A stretch of 64,000 nucleotides of DNA from Egbenema bharatensis (GCF_048077055.1 NZ_CP182236.1:4588001-4652000); one strand, 5' to 3'. Shown: positions 54,699 to 63,406, counted from the stretch's first letter. The notes: a model not told the origin generated them from the sequence alone. Program-made: numbers and translations.

Positions 54699-55483
54699 GA
54701 TGCCACCACCTCCCCTGCGGCTTCCAGCACCCAATCGTAACCACGCTCTTCCACCTCTAGAGCCAGTTCCTTAGTTCCGGTGCGAAGAATCCGACCATTG
54801 GCCATGATGTGAACGTAATCCGGCTCAATGTAATTCAGCAGCCGTTGATAGTGGGTGATCAGGACGAGCGCATTGTCGGGATTAGAAAGCTGATTCACGC
54901 CATTGGACACAATCTTCAGGGCATCAATATCCAGCCCGGAATCCGTTTCATCCAGAATTGCCAGCTTCGGTTCCAGGAGAGCCATTTGCAGAATTTCATT
55001 TCGCTTCTTTTCGCCGCCAGAGAATCCTTCATTCACACTGCGGCTGAGGAAGCTAGCATCCATTTTGACCACGTCCAGCTTTTGCTGCACTAACTCGTCA
55101 AAATCGAAGGCATCCAGTTCTTCTTCCCCCAAATGCTTGCGCTTCGAGTTGTACGCCACCCGCAGAAAGTCGAGGTTGCTGACTCCGGGAATCTCTAGAG
55201 GATACTGAAACGCCAAAAAGATGCCCGATCGCGCCCGGTCTTCCGGTTCCAGTTCAGATAAATCCTCTCCCCGAAAGATGAGTTCACCTCCCGTTACTTC
55301 GTAGTCCGGATGGCCCGCCAGCACCTTGGAAAAGGTACTCTTTCCAGAACCGTTCGGGCCCATAATGGCGTGGACTTCGCCCGATTTGACTTCTAAATTC
55401 AGCCCTTTTAGAATCGGGGTTCCGTCTACATCAGCCGTTAAGTTCTTGACGGAAAGAATAACCTCGCTATTTTCAATGATCAT
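54695..55483 (-). CDS. sufC: Fe-S cluster assembly ATPase SufC
   Basis: The 262-residue ABC-type ATPase has Walker A 'GPNGSGKST', Q-loop 'AFQYPLEIPGV', ABC signature 'EGFSGGEKKRNEI' and Walker B 'LAILDETDSGLD'. It powers the SufBCD scaffold. It overlaps sufD by 4 bp and follows sufB by 68 bp. Confidence 0.95.
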   Translation of the reverse strand: MIIENSEVILSVKNLTADVDGTPILKGLNLEVKSGEVHAIMGPNGSGKSTFSKVLAGHPDYEVTGGELIFRGEDLSELEPEDRARSGIFLAFQYPLEIPGVSNLDFLRVAYNSKRKHLGEEELDAFDFDELVQQKLDVVKMDASFLSRSVNEGFSGGEKKRNEILQMALLEPKLAILDETDSGLDIDALKIVSNGVNQLSNPDNALVLITHYQRLLNYIEPDYVHIMANGRILRTGTKELALEVEERGYDWVLEAAGEVVAS

Positions 55484-55551
55484 TTCAGATACCTAACTAA
55501 ACTCTCACTCGATTCCTAACTGCATCGCATCATGCTTCCAAACTGGCTCGA

Positions 55552-56987
55552 TCAACCGACGCTGCCTTCCAACTTCAGGCTCAGGAGGCGATCGGCTTCC
55601 ACCGCGAATTCCATTGGCAGTTGGTTGAACACATCCTTACAGAAACCGCTGATGATCATGGAAATGGCATCTTCCGCCGAAATCCCGCGCTGCTGGAAGA
55701 AGAACAGTTGGTCTTCCCCAATCTTGGAAGTGGAAGCTTCGTGTTCTACCCGGGCAGAATTGTTTTGTACCTGAATGTAGGGGAACGTGTTGGCACCCGC
55801 CGTATCACCAATCAGCATCGAGTCACACTGGGAGTAGTTCCGCGCCCCTTTCGCCTTCGCCCCACTTTTACCAAGCCGCGATAGCTGTTTTTAGAATGCC
55901 CTGCGGAAATTCCCTTAGAAATAATCGTGCTGCGGGTGTTCTTGCCAATATGCACCATCTTGGTGCCCGTGTCTGCCTGCTGACGATTGTTAGTCAGTGC
56001 TACAGAATAAAACTCACCGACCGAGTTATCGCCCACCAGCACACAGCTTGGATACTTCCAGGTAATCGCTGATCCCGTTTCCACCTGAGTCCAGGAGATC
56101 TTAGAGTTCACGCCCTGACACAAACCGCGCTTTGTGACGAAGTTATAGATGCCACCCTTACCCGTTTCATCTCCGGCGTACCAGTTCTGTACCGTGGAAT
56201 ACTTAATATCTGCATTGTCCAACGCCACCAGTTCTACCACTGCTGCATGGAGCTGATTCGTGTCAAACATGGGAGCCGTACAGCCTTCCAGATAGCTGAC
56301 CGAGCTACCTTCCTCAGCAATGATCAGCGTCCGCTCGAACTGCCCTGAATCACCATTATTGATCCGGAAATAGGTAGATAATTCCATCGGGCATTTAGTG
56401 TTCTTAGGAACGTAGACAAACGATCCATCACTAAACACAGCAGAATTCAAAGCAGCAAAGAAATTATCGCCAACCGGAACAACACTGCCCAGATACTTTT
56501 GCACCAGATCAGGATACTTCTGTACCGCTTCCGAGATGGAGCAGAAGATGACCCCTTCCTCCGCCAGTTTCTCCTTAAAGGTCGTGGCAACGGATACGCT
56601 ATCAAACACTGCATCGACTGCTACGTTGGACAACCGCTTTTGTTCCGACAGAGGAATACCCAGCTTCTCAAAGGTTTCCAGCAATGTTGGATCAACCTCA
56701 TCCAGGCTGTCCAGTTTTTTCTGCTGCTTCGGCGCAGAGTAGTAAATAATTTTCTCGTAGTCGATCCTGGGGTATCCGACCTCTGCCCACTGGGGTTCTG
56801 CCATCTTGAGCCATTGACGGTAAGCTCTCAGACGAAAATCCAGCATAAAGGCTGGCTCGTTTTTCTTGGCAGAAATGAGCCGAATTACATCTTCGCTGAG
56901 TCCAGGCGGCAGGGAGTCCGACTCAATGTCGGTGACAAATCCGTATTTATAGGGCTGATTAACAAAAGTTTTGACAGAGGTAGTCAT
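55552..56987 (-). CDS. sufB: Fe-S cluster assembly protein SufB, frame broken once
   Basis: From ATG 56987: 'YKYGFVTDIESDSLPPGLSE', 'FEKLGIPLSEQKRL', 'CPMELSTYFRIN', 'GKGGIYNFVTKRGLC', 'SWTQVETGSAITWKYPSCVL'. After 'KNSYRGLVKVG' the frame breaks at the CCCC run 55860-55863 (plus). One more base gives 'AKAKGARNYSQCDSMLIGDT' and leads into the conserved end 'VEHEASTSKIGEDQLFFFQ', giving about 479 residues, the family length. The catalytic 'CDSM' Cys is only reached after that correction. As sufB is normally essential in cyanobacteria, I read the break as a sequence error. Confidence 0.9.
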
Positions 56988-57091
56988 GGGTCAGGTTCTC
57001 TCTCGACACGGAATTTCGGGGTTTAGATTTTGGATTTTAGATTTTGGATTTAACAGCCGATCGTCAATCCAAAATCATCCATCCCAAACGA

Positions 57092-57457
57092 CTAGTACTG
57101 GTTGGTAATCGTGCGGATCTCGTCAAAGCCAATTTCTTGTTTGTCGCCTGCGAAATCGTTGTCAGAAGTCAAAAACAACATACAGTGGCATTCTTTGCGC
57201 TCTCGCATTGGCACACAGGGACAATTCCAGTAGGCAGCTTCGGCTTCAGCTTTCTTATCTTCGTAATGGCGACAAGGACACAGGGGAGAACCCAATTCAT
57301 CCTTGTGCTTGGCCAAACCTTCGATCACCACTGCGGTTACACCTGGATCGACACAAAAGTATGTTCCAGTGCGTTTGGCGTATTGCTCTGAGAAATGCCG
57401 CATGGCTTCCAGGCTTTTGTCGGAGGCTTGACTCGTTTGCTGACTCGATGTATTCAT
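57092..57457 (-). CDS. ftrC: Ferredoxin-thioredoxin reductase, catalytic (beta) chain
   Basis: 121 residues from ATG 57457; the frame is open upstream to 57508 but homologues start here. The Cys signature 'CPCRHY', 'NCPCVPMRERKECHCMLF' contains the 4Fe-4S ligands and active-site disulfide of FTR, which passes electrons from photosystem I-reduced ferredoxin to thioredoxins. It is the first gene of the minus-strand transcript under the SufR operators, 104 bp before sufB. A [4Fe-4S] client sits directly in the cluster-assembly operon. Confidence 0.93.
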   Translation of the reverse strand: MNTSSQQTSQASDKSLEAMRHFSEQYAKRTGTYFCVDPGVTAVVIEGLAKHKDELGSPLCPCRHYEDKKAEAEAAYWNCPCVPMRERKECHCMLFLTSDNDFAGDKQEIGFDEIRTITNQY

Positions 57458-57500
57458 CTCTCTTAGGCGACAGGACGACCAACAGATCTTATAATTAAAA

Positions 57501-57514
57501 CAACACATTTGTTG
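57501..57514. promoter_or_regulatory. SufR operator 1
   Basis: CAAC-ACATTT-GTTG matches the CAAC-N6-GTTG inverted repeat reported for SufR in Synechocystis. It is 43 bp upstream of the ftrC start, positioned to repress ftrC-sufBCDS. Confidence 0.85.
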
Positions 57515-57542
57515 CTTTACTACTAATTGTAAAGTACTTTAG

Positions 57543-57556
57543 CAACGTCTGTGTTG
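57543..57556. promoter_or_regulatory. SufR operator 2
   Basis: CAAC-GTCTGT-GTTG is a second exact match to the SufR operator pattern, 42 bp from the first (four helical turns) and 112 bp upstream of the preferred sufR start. It fits autoregulation of sufR. Confidence 0.85.
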
Positions 57557-57668
57557 TCAAAGTGTATTTTAGAGCCTTTTGGCTCTCTTTGTCTGACTTT
57601 TGGCGTATCGAGTTGCAGATCTGACAACTCTGGGAAACGACTCTGGAAAACCTGTTCTGGGAAAACTG

Positions 57669-58325
57669 ATGACAGCCGCGCAGCAGCCTTCCACCAAACA
57701 AGATATTTTGAATCATCTCCTTAAGCAGGGCCAGGCAACGGCTCAGGATTTGGCTGAATCGCTGGAGGTCAGCCCCCAGGCCATCCGTCGGCACCTGAAG
57801 GATTTGGAAGACGATGGATTGATTGAACATCAGGCGATTCAAGTGGGAATGGGTCGTCCTAACTTTGTCTATCACCTCAGCCGCGAAGGCCGCGATCGCC
57901 TGCCCGATCGCTACGATGATTTTGCCCTTTCCCTGCTCGATACCCTGGCCGAAACCGTTGGCAAAGACCAGGTAAATCGCATCCTGCATAAACAGTGGGA
58001 GCGCAAAGCATTAGACTATCGCCAGCAGCTAGGGTCGGGTTCTATCCAGGAGCGAGTCGCCAATCTGGTGGAACTCCGTAAGGCAGAAGGCTATATGGCG
58101 GAGTGGCATCGGGTTGAGCCAGAAGAGGCTCCCTCGGCAACGCCCCGCTTCATCATCACCGAATACAACTGTGCTATTTCCCACATCGCCGAGTCTTTCC
58201 CCAGCGTTTGCGGTCATGAGCTAGAAATGTTTGAACTGGCTCTGCAAGGCTGTAAGGTGGAACGCACCCATTGGCTGGTTAATGGTGAACATCGCTGCGG
58301 GTATTTAATTCAGGAAAAAAAATAG
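57669..58325 (+). CDS. sufR: Iron-sulfur repressor SufR
   Basis: 218 residues from ATG 57669 (TTG 57600 opens the frame, but relatives start at this Met). The DeoR/ArsR-type winged helix-turn-helix 'QDILNHLLKQGQATAQDLAE', 'SPQAIRRHLKDLEDDGLIEH' is followed by a C-terminal Cys set 'YNCAISH', 'PSVCGHELE', 'LQGCKVERTHW' and 'HRCGYL' that holds a [4Fe-4S] cluster. Holo-SufR represses the suf operon and itself. It is divergent from ftrC-sufBCDS across two matching operators. Confidence 0.94.
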   Translation: MTAAQQPSTKQDILNHLLKQGQATAQDLAESLEVSPQAIRRHLKDLEDDGLIEHQAIQVGMGRPNFVYHLSREGRDRLPDRYDDFALSLLDTLAETVGKDQVNRILHKQWERKALDYRQQLGSGSIQERVANLVELRKAEGYMAEWHRVEPEEAPSATPRFIITEYNCAISHIAESFPSVCGHELEMFELALQGCKVERTHWLVNGEHRCGYLIQEKK

Positions 58326-58376
58326 CTTAAATACCTTATGTCCTAAGATTGCATACAGAAAATTAATTCACCCCCT

Positions 58377-58712
58377 ATGCACTTTTTCACCATTCATGCC
58401 ATCCCTGATCCCGAAAGCGAACACGCTGAGACTGCAGGTGGGGCTTATGCCAACTGCTGGATTGACTTCAAGCAAAGAGACGGAGCAGAAGTATTAGCTC
58501 GCTACTACATCGAAGAGTCGGGTTGGATCTCCGAGGCGATCGAAGAGGAAGATTGGGTCGAAGAAAAGGATTATGCAGACAACCCAGAGGTGCTGGAATA
58601 CTTTCAAGAAGCCAGGGAAGATGGCATGTGCATTGTCTTCCATGTCTATCCAATCGGGGATGAGGTAGAGGATGAAGCGGGAGATAATGAGGAGGAGTGG
58701 GAGGAAGAGTGA
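58377..58712 (+). CDS. Small acidic protein, hypothetical
   Basis: A 111-residue protein. The N-terminal 90 residues read as a compact alpha/beta domain ('MHFFTIHAIPDPESEHAET', 'GAYANCWIDFKQRDGAEVLA', 'CIVFHVYPIGDE'), then an extremely acidic tail ending EEEWEEE. It starts 51 bp after sufR and may be co-transcribed. Function unknown. Confidence 0.6.
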   Translation: MHFFTIHAIPDPESEHAETAGGAYANCWIDFKQRDGAEVLARYYIEESGWISEAIEEEDWVEEKDYADNPEVLEYFQEAREDGMCIVFHVYPIGDEVEDEAGDNEEEWEEE

Positions 58713-58722
58713 GGATTGAGTG

Positions 58723-58784
58723 CTGAGGACTGAGGACTGAGGACTGAGGACTGAGGACTGAGGACTGAGGACTGAGGACTGAGT
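58723..58784. repeat. Heptanucleotide tandem array (CTGAGGA)n
   Basis: About nine copies of CTGAGGA begin 11 bp after the stop of the acidic-protein gene. Same STRR class as the array at 15124, with a different unit. Confidence 0.9.
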
Positions 58785-58861
58785 TAAGAAAAGAAAAGAG
58801 AAAATTGTATGGTGGACAGTGCTCACCATCCTCAGGAATGCAAAGTGAATAACCTACAATT

Positions 58862-58925
58862 CTTGTGGGGTGGGCAGCGTTTCGACTGAGTGCTCAAGCC
58901 GAAGTCTTGCCCGTCCAGTCAAAGA
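58862..58925 (+). repeat. Type A palindrome with nested 28-bp palindromic insertion
   Basis: Canonical type A reads GGGCA-TCTTGCCC; here GCGTTTCGACTGAGTGCTC plus AAGCCGAAG is inserted between GGGCA and TCTTGCCC. The insertion is itself an imperfect palindrome (TTCG..CT.GAG/CTC.AG..CGAA). The same variant occurs in inverted orientation at 59498-59562. Confidence 0.8.
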
Positions 58926-59030
58926 AGCAGAACGGTGAACAGGTTATTTAATCCATCATCCTGAGCGAGTACCATTCAACCCAAAATAATTCGTTTGTTG
59001 CTGGGAAATCTTGAATTAAGGGCTTAATAC

Positions 59031-59438
59031 ATGAGTGATTTTCAAGCTGCATCTGAGCAATTTTTAACCCCAGAGGAATGTGCGGAAGTAGACATCGCCA
59101 TGATGACCTCCCGCGATCGCTTTTCCGCCAGGGTGGCTATCTATTCCCTGCGTTCCCTTAAGCAAATTGCCCAGCAGTATGAGCAGCCGATCGCCCAACT
59201 GAAGCCGCAACAAATTGCCAATTGGGTGGAGCAAGATCCATCGCTACGACCGGAAAACGGCTTTGATCAGAGCTTCAAAAATTTCTTTGCCAAACTGGTC
59301 ATTTCCTCGCTGAATCCCCTGACGCAAATCGCATCAGAGGCGGGGATAGCGATCGAGCAGTTGACAGTTCCCCAGGTTGTAAGCTGGTTTGAGCAAATGG
59401 CGAAGCAGCGGATTGAGCAGGAACAGTCATCGTCTTGA
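59031..59438 (+). CDS. Helical cyanobacterial protein, hypothetical
   Basis: 135 mostly helical residues with two related halves: 'AIYSLRSLKQIAQQYEQPIA' then 'QLKPQQIANWVEQ', and 'VISSLNPLTQIASEAGIAIE' then 'QLTVPQVVSWFEQ'. This suggests a duplicated helix-turn-helix-like unit of about 45-50 residues. It is flanked by inverted copies of the modified type A palindrome. No function known. Confidence 0.65.
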   Translation: MSDFQAASEQFLTPEECAEVDIAMMTSRDRFSARVAIYSLRSLKQIAQQYEQPIAQLKPQQIANWVEQDPSLRPENGFDQSFKNFFAKLVISSLNPLTQIASEAGIAIEQLTVPQVVSWFEQMAKQRIEQEQSSS

Positions 59439-59497
59439 TCATTTTGCTCATCTTTTGAAGGTGGTGGTGTGTAACTACTGGTGCGATCGTTCTGCTG

Positions 59498-59562
59498 TGC
59501 TGACTGGGCGGGCAAGACTTCGGCTTGAGCACTCAGTCGAAACGCTGCCCACCCCACAAGAG
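59498..59562 (-). repeat. Type A palindrome with nested insertion, inverted copy
   Basis: Inverted partner of 58862-58925 with the same nested 28-bp palindrome. The two copies bracket the 59031-59438 gene and could form a stem of more than 60 bp in single-stranded DNA or RNA. Confidence 0.8.
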
Positions 59563-59571
59563 TGATATAGC

Positions 59572-59592
59572 GTTCACAAATTGTTTGTGAAC
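59572..59592. repeat. Perfect 9-bp palindrome
   Basis: GTTCACAAA-TTG-TTTGTGAAC. It looks like an operator or a hairpin; no matching copy was noticed elsewhere. The gap 59593-59805 also has GGGGCAACGCCCCC-like hairpin DNA and no gene. Confidence 0.6.
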
Positions 59593-59805
59593 AAGGGGGG
59601 AGGGGCAACGCCCCCACGCCAGGGTTTTACCCCTGCACCCCGTTCAAATCCTACGGAGGATAGCTGTAGATGATTGAATTGGACTGACTGAGGGTGGCAC
59701 GATTAGAGAATTCCTGGATCGTTGGGGATAGCAGTCCCCTTTTCGATACACTCAGATCTGGTGAGTTCGGATCAATGCGCTGCGATCGAGCAGTGAAAAT
59801 CTCTT

Positions 59806-61005
59806 ATGTCAGACCCACAGACTATTAGCACCGCCGTTGCTAAACTTTACGACACCTATCCTTTTCCCCCAGAACCCCTGCTGGATGAGCCACCACCAGG
59901 CTACAACTGGCGATGGAACTGGCTCGCAGCCTACAACTTTTGCACTGGACAAAAGCCGGCTCGACAGGATATTCGGATTCTGGATGCCGGATGCGGAACG
60001 AGCGTAGGGACAGAATACCTGGTGCATCTCAATCCTGAAGCTCAGGTCGTAGGAATTGACTTGAGTGCCGGAGCCTTGGCGGTTGCCAGGGAACGCTGTC
60101 AACGATCGGGGGCAAACCGGGTCGAGTTCCATCACCTCAGCCTGTATGATGCCGATCGCCTGCCTGGAGAGTTTGATCTGATCAACTGTGTGGGGGTGCT
60201 GCACCATCTACCCGATCCGATCCGCGGGATTCAGTCCCTTGCCCCTAAACTGGCTCCGGGCGGGTTAATGCATATTTTTGTCTACGGAGAATTGGGTCGC
60301 TGGGAAATTAAGCTGATGCAGCAGGCGATCGGTCTACTCCAGGGAGAGAAAAAAGGAGATTACCGGGATGGGGTGAAGGTTGGGCGCGAAGTTTTTGCCT
60401 CATTGCCAGAGAATAATCGGCTGGTGCAGCGAGAGCAGGAACGCTGGTCGATGGAGAACCAGCGGGATGAATGCTTTGCTGATATGTATGTCCATCCCCA
60501 GGAAATCGATTACAACATTGATACCTTGTTTGAGCTGATCGATGCCTCTGGACTGAAATTCCTGGGCTTCTCCAATCCTCGCACCTGGGATCTCGATCGC
60601 TTACTGGGCAAATCCCCAGAACTCATGGAACGGGCTAAAAAGTTAGACGATCGCCAGCGTTATCGGTTAATTGAACTACTCGACCCGCAAGCCATCACCC
60701 ACTACGAATTTTTCCTGGGACGCGCTCCCCTTCCTCACGCCGACTGGTCATCAGATGCTGCCCTACTCAACGCCATTCCCGAACGCAATCCCTGCATGGA
60801 CGGCTGGGACGGTCGCTGCCTGTTTAACTACGATTACCAAATTGTGAACTTAAATGAAGCAGAGTGGAGATTTCTCAAGGCATGCGATGAAAATCGGGTG
60901 GGATCAACCGTAGCGAACTTATTGTCTGATACGGGTTTGGAGCTTGCTGAAGTGCGATCGCTGCTGGCCCAACAACTGATCCTTTTGACTCCATCCGATC
61001 AATAA
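59806..61005 (+). CDS. Class I SAM-dependent methyltransferase with C-terminal extension
   Basis: A 399-residue protein. The N-terminus 'VAKLYDTYPFPPEPLLDEPP' is typical of a cyanobacterial methyltransferase group. Motif I is 'ILDAGCGTSVGTEYL' (about 62-76), then 'VVGIDLSAGALAVAR', 'FDLINCVGVLHHLPDP' and 'LAPGGLMHIFVYGE'. About 200 further residues, mostly helical, may hold the substrate ('CFADMYVHPQEIDYNIDTLF'). The next gene on the strand is atpI, 88 bp on, but a functional link to the ATP synthase is not evident. Confidence 0.82.
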   Translation: MSDPQTISTAVAKLYDTYPFPPEPLLDEPPPGYNWRWNWLAAYNFCTGQKPARQDIRILDAGCGTSVGTEYLVHLNPEAQVVGIDLSAGALAVARERCQRSGANRVEFHHLSLYDADRLPGEFDLINCVGVLHHLPDPIRGIQSLAPKLAPGGLMHIFVYGELGRWEIKLMQQAIGLLQGEKKGDYRDGVKVGREVFASLPENNRLVQREQERWSMENQRDECFADMYVHPQEIDYNIDTLFELIDASGLKFLGFSNPRTWDLDRLLGKSPELMERAKKLDDRQRYRLIELLDPQAITHYEFFLGRAPLPHADWSSDAALLNAIPERNPCMDGWDGRCLFNYDYQIVNLNEAEWRFLKACDENRVGSTVANLLSDTGLELAEVRSLLAQQLILLTPSDQ

Positions 61006-61093
61006 CTCATTAAGTATTGTTACCTGTCAGTGATATGATTTTTTAGGGTCATCTATAGACCCAGCCAACACTCTGGATATGTTCTAAAATCCT

Positions 61094-61555
61094 GTGAACT
61101 CGCCAGAAACGTCTCACGAAACCGCTCAAGATCCACAAGAGCCAACAGCCTCAACTGAAGCTCAGGAGGCTGGCACCCTGCCAGACTCACCCGATTCCTC
61201 AATGCAGGAATACTACCAGCTTCAGCAGGATTTGTTGAAAGTTACGCTCATCCTAACAGGGATTATCTTTGTCTCTGTCTGGATTTTCTATTCCCTTAAT
61301 ATTGCTCTCAATTATCTGATTGGAGCATGCACAGGTGTGGTTTACTTGAGAATGTTGGCTAGGAATGTAGCGCAGCTTGGACGGGAGCGGTCAAAACTGG
61401 GCAGTGCCCGACTCGCTCTTCTGATTGGGGTGATTGTAACTGCCTCTCAGTTGAATCAGCTACAAATCATGCCCATTTTTTTGGGGTTCTTAACCTACAA
61501 AGCTGCGGTCATTTTCTATATGCTGCGAACGACTATCCTGCCTGACTCCAATTAG
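61094..61555 (+). CDS. atpI: ATP synthase protein I
   Basis: 153 residues from GTG 61094. The acidic, disordered N-terminus (about 1-40) precedes four hydrophobic helices ('VTLILTGIIFVSVWIFYSL', 'YLIGACTGVVYLRMLA', 'LALLIGVIVTASQ', 'LGFLTYKAAVIFYML'). AtpI is a non-structural helper of Fo assembly and normally opens the cyanobacterial atp operon, as here. The usual 'NYLIGACTGVVYLR' motif is present. Confidence 0.88.
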   Translation: MNSPETSHETAQDPQEPTASTEAQEAGTLPDSPDSSMQEYYQLQQDLLKVTLILTGIIFVSVWIFYSLNIALNYLIGACTGVVYLRMLARNVAQLGRERSKLGSARLALLIGVIVTASQLNQLQIMPIFLGFLTYKAAVIFYMLRTTILPDSN

Positions 61556-61615
61556 GTTTAGGGTATCCTAGCACTCCTCTAAGTTTCTGGGAAACCTATC
61601 GCACGACTACATCTC

Positions 61616-62371
61616 ATGGAAATGTTGAACGTTCTGAATGTCCCACACTTGTTCCTGGCTGAATTAGAGGTTGGCAAGCAATTTTACTGGCACGTCGGCA
61701 ATTTAGAGCTACATGGTCAGGTGTTCCTGACTTCGTGGTTTGTGATTGGGCTGCTGGTGGTTGCTTCTATCCTTGCAACTCGCAACATCCAGATGGTTCC
61801 GGCGGGGTTCCAGAACTTGATGGAGTATGCGCTGGAGTTCGTCCGGGATCTAGCAAAGACGCAAATTGGTGAAAAAGAATATCGTCCTTGGGTTCCCTTT
61901 ATCGGAACGCTGTTTCTTTTCATCTTTGCTTCTAACTGGGCAGGTGCTTTAATTCCTTGGAAGTTAATTCACTTGCCAGAAGGTGAACTTGCTGCTCCAA
62001 CTAGCGACATCAACACCACAATTGCCCTCGCGTTACTTACGTCTTTGGCATATTTTTATGCCGGATTCAGCAGGAAAGGTCTGGGTTACTTTGGCAACTA
62101 TGTGCAGCCAGTACCCTTTATGCTGCCCTTCAAAATTATTGAAGATTTCACCAAACCACTCTCCCTGAGCTTCCGTTTGTTTGGAAATATCCTGGCAGAC
62201 GAACTGGTGGTCGGAGTATTGGTTCTCTTGGTGCCTCTGTTTATTCCGCTGCCCGTCATGGCGTTAGGACTCTTCACCAGTGCGATTCAGGCATTGATCT
62301 TTGCCACCCTGGCGGCGGCATATATTGGAGAGGCGATGGAGGAACATGGTGAAGGACATGAGGAACATTAG
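61616..62371 (+). CDS. atpB: ATP synthase subunit a
   Basis: The 251-residue Fo subunit a forms the proton half-channels. Conserved 'FRLFGNILADELVVGVL' contains the essential Arg facing the c-ring Glu. 'VPFIGTLFLFIFASNWAGAL' and 'PLPVMALGLFTSAIQALIFATLAAAYIGEA' are other family segments. Both ATG 61616 and ATG 61622 are possible starts. Confidence 0.95.
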   Translation: MEMLNVLNVPHLFLAELEVGKQFYWHVGNLELHGQVFLTSWFVIGLLVVASILATRNIQMVPAGFQNLMEYALEFVRDLAKTQIGEKEYRPWVPFIGTLFLFIFASNWAGALIPWKLIHLPEGELAAPTSDINTTIALALLTSLAYFYAGFSRKGLGYFGNYVQPVPFMLPFKIIEDFTKPLSLSFRLFGNILADELVVGVLVLLVPLFIPLPVMALGLFTSAIQALIFATLAAAYIGEAMEEHGEGHEEH

Positions 62372-62544
62372 AAACTAGGTTCCTCAGAGGGGGTATCCGC
62401 CTCCGTTCCCCCGGTAAACAAGTGTTTCAGGTGTTGATTGGTTGATAGCCACAACGCTTTGGAACCATCGGTAGCGTAGCAACGCTAACCTACAACCACG
62501 CTCGTTTCGTTGTTTATTTAGTGTAACAAGGTAAGGAAAACATC

Positions 62545-62790
62545 ATGAATCCAACAATTGCTGCCGCTTCCGTTCTTGCTGCTGCATTAGCTGTAGGTCT
62601 AGGTGCAATCGGCCCTGGTATTGGTCAAGGTAATGCGGCAGGTCAAGCTGTGGAAGGGATTGCTCGTCAGCCCGAAGCAGAAGGAAAAATCCGTGGTACG
62701 TTGCTTCTGAGCTTGGCGTTCATGGAAGCGTTGACAATTTACGGTCTGGTGGTTGCACTGGTGCTACTGTTCGCTAACCCCTTCGCGTAA
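62545..62790 (+). CDS. atpE: ATP synthase subunit c
   Basis: The 81-residue proteolipid has two TM helices around the polar loop 'EGIARQPEAEGKIRG', glycine-rich helix 1 ('GLGAIGPGIGQGNAAGQ') and the proton-carrying Glu61 in 'LAFMEALTIYGLVVAL'. The gap 62372-62544 before it holds a small palindrome (TAGCGTAGCAACGCTA). AAGGTAAGGAAAA precedes the start. Confidence 0.97.
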   Translation: MNPTIAAASVLAAALAVGLGAIGPGIGQGNAAGQAVEGIARQPEAEGKIRGTLLLSLAFMEALTIYGLVVALVLLFANPFA

Positions 62791-62896
62791 ATTTCTCACT
62801 CCCTAGAGGCGCGATCGATCGCGTCTCTACCCCCTCTTTTTAATTTTGGTCGTTTTCGGAGTATCACCCCTTTCTATCTCACCGGGGTCAAAGAAT

Positions 62897-63388
62897 ATGA
62901 TTCACTGGACTATCCTGCTCGCTGCTGAAGCTGCTGCCGAGGGCGGTAAAGGTGGACTGTTTGATATTGATGCCACGCTGCCGTTAATGGCGGTGCAATT
63001 CATTATCCTTGTCATTTTACTGAATGCAGTTTTTTACAAGCCGTTAGGGAAAGCGATCGACGATCGGAGTGCTTACATTCGCACGAATCTAGCCGAGGCG
63101 AAGGAGCGAATCTCAAAGGCAGAAAACCTGGCAAAACAGTACGAGCAAGAACTGGCAGAGACTCGTCGTAAATCTCAAAGCCTGATTGCAGAGGCGGAGG
63201 CAGAGGCAGAAAAAATTGCGGCTGGACAAATTGCCGAAGCTCAACGGGAAGCTCAAGCCCAGCGAGAAGCAGCCCAGCAGGAGCTAGATCAGCAAAAGCA
63301 AGCGGCATTGCAGTCGCTAGAGCATCAGGTGGATGACTTGAGCCGTCAGATTCTAGAAAAGTTGATCGGGTCACAGACGGTTGGTTAA
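62897..63388 (+). CDS. atpG: ATP synthase subunit b' (AtpG)
   Basis: 163 residues from ATG 62897; the frame is open to 62846 but those codons are not conserved. One TM helix ('LPLMAVQFIILVILLNAVFY', about 23-42) is followed by a long charged amphipathic stalk ('AIDDRSAYIRTNLAEAKERI' onward). b' pairs with b in the peripheral stalk of cyanobacterial and plastid ATP synthase; having separate b and b' is a phototroph mark. Confidence 0.93.
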   Translation: MIHWTILLAAEAAAEGGKGGLFDIDATLPLMAVQFIILVILLNAVFYKPLGKAIDDRSAYIRTNLAEAKERISKAENLAKQYEQELAETRRKSQSLIAEAEAEAEKIAAGQIAEAQREAQAQREAAQQELDQQKQAALQSLEHQVDDLSRQILEKLIGSQTVG

Positions 63389-63406
63389 GCAAAGCAACGA
63401 TACTGA

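Noticed and set aside
59630..59665. tRNA-like GTTCAAATCC sequence
   Set aside because: No acceptor stem or anticodon arm can be folded around it. No tRNA or rRNA gene was found in the window.
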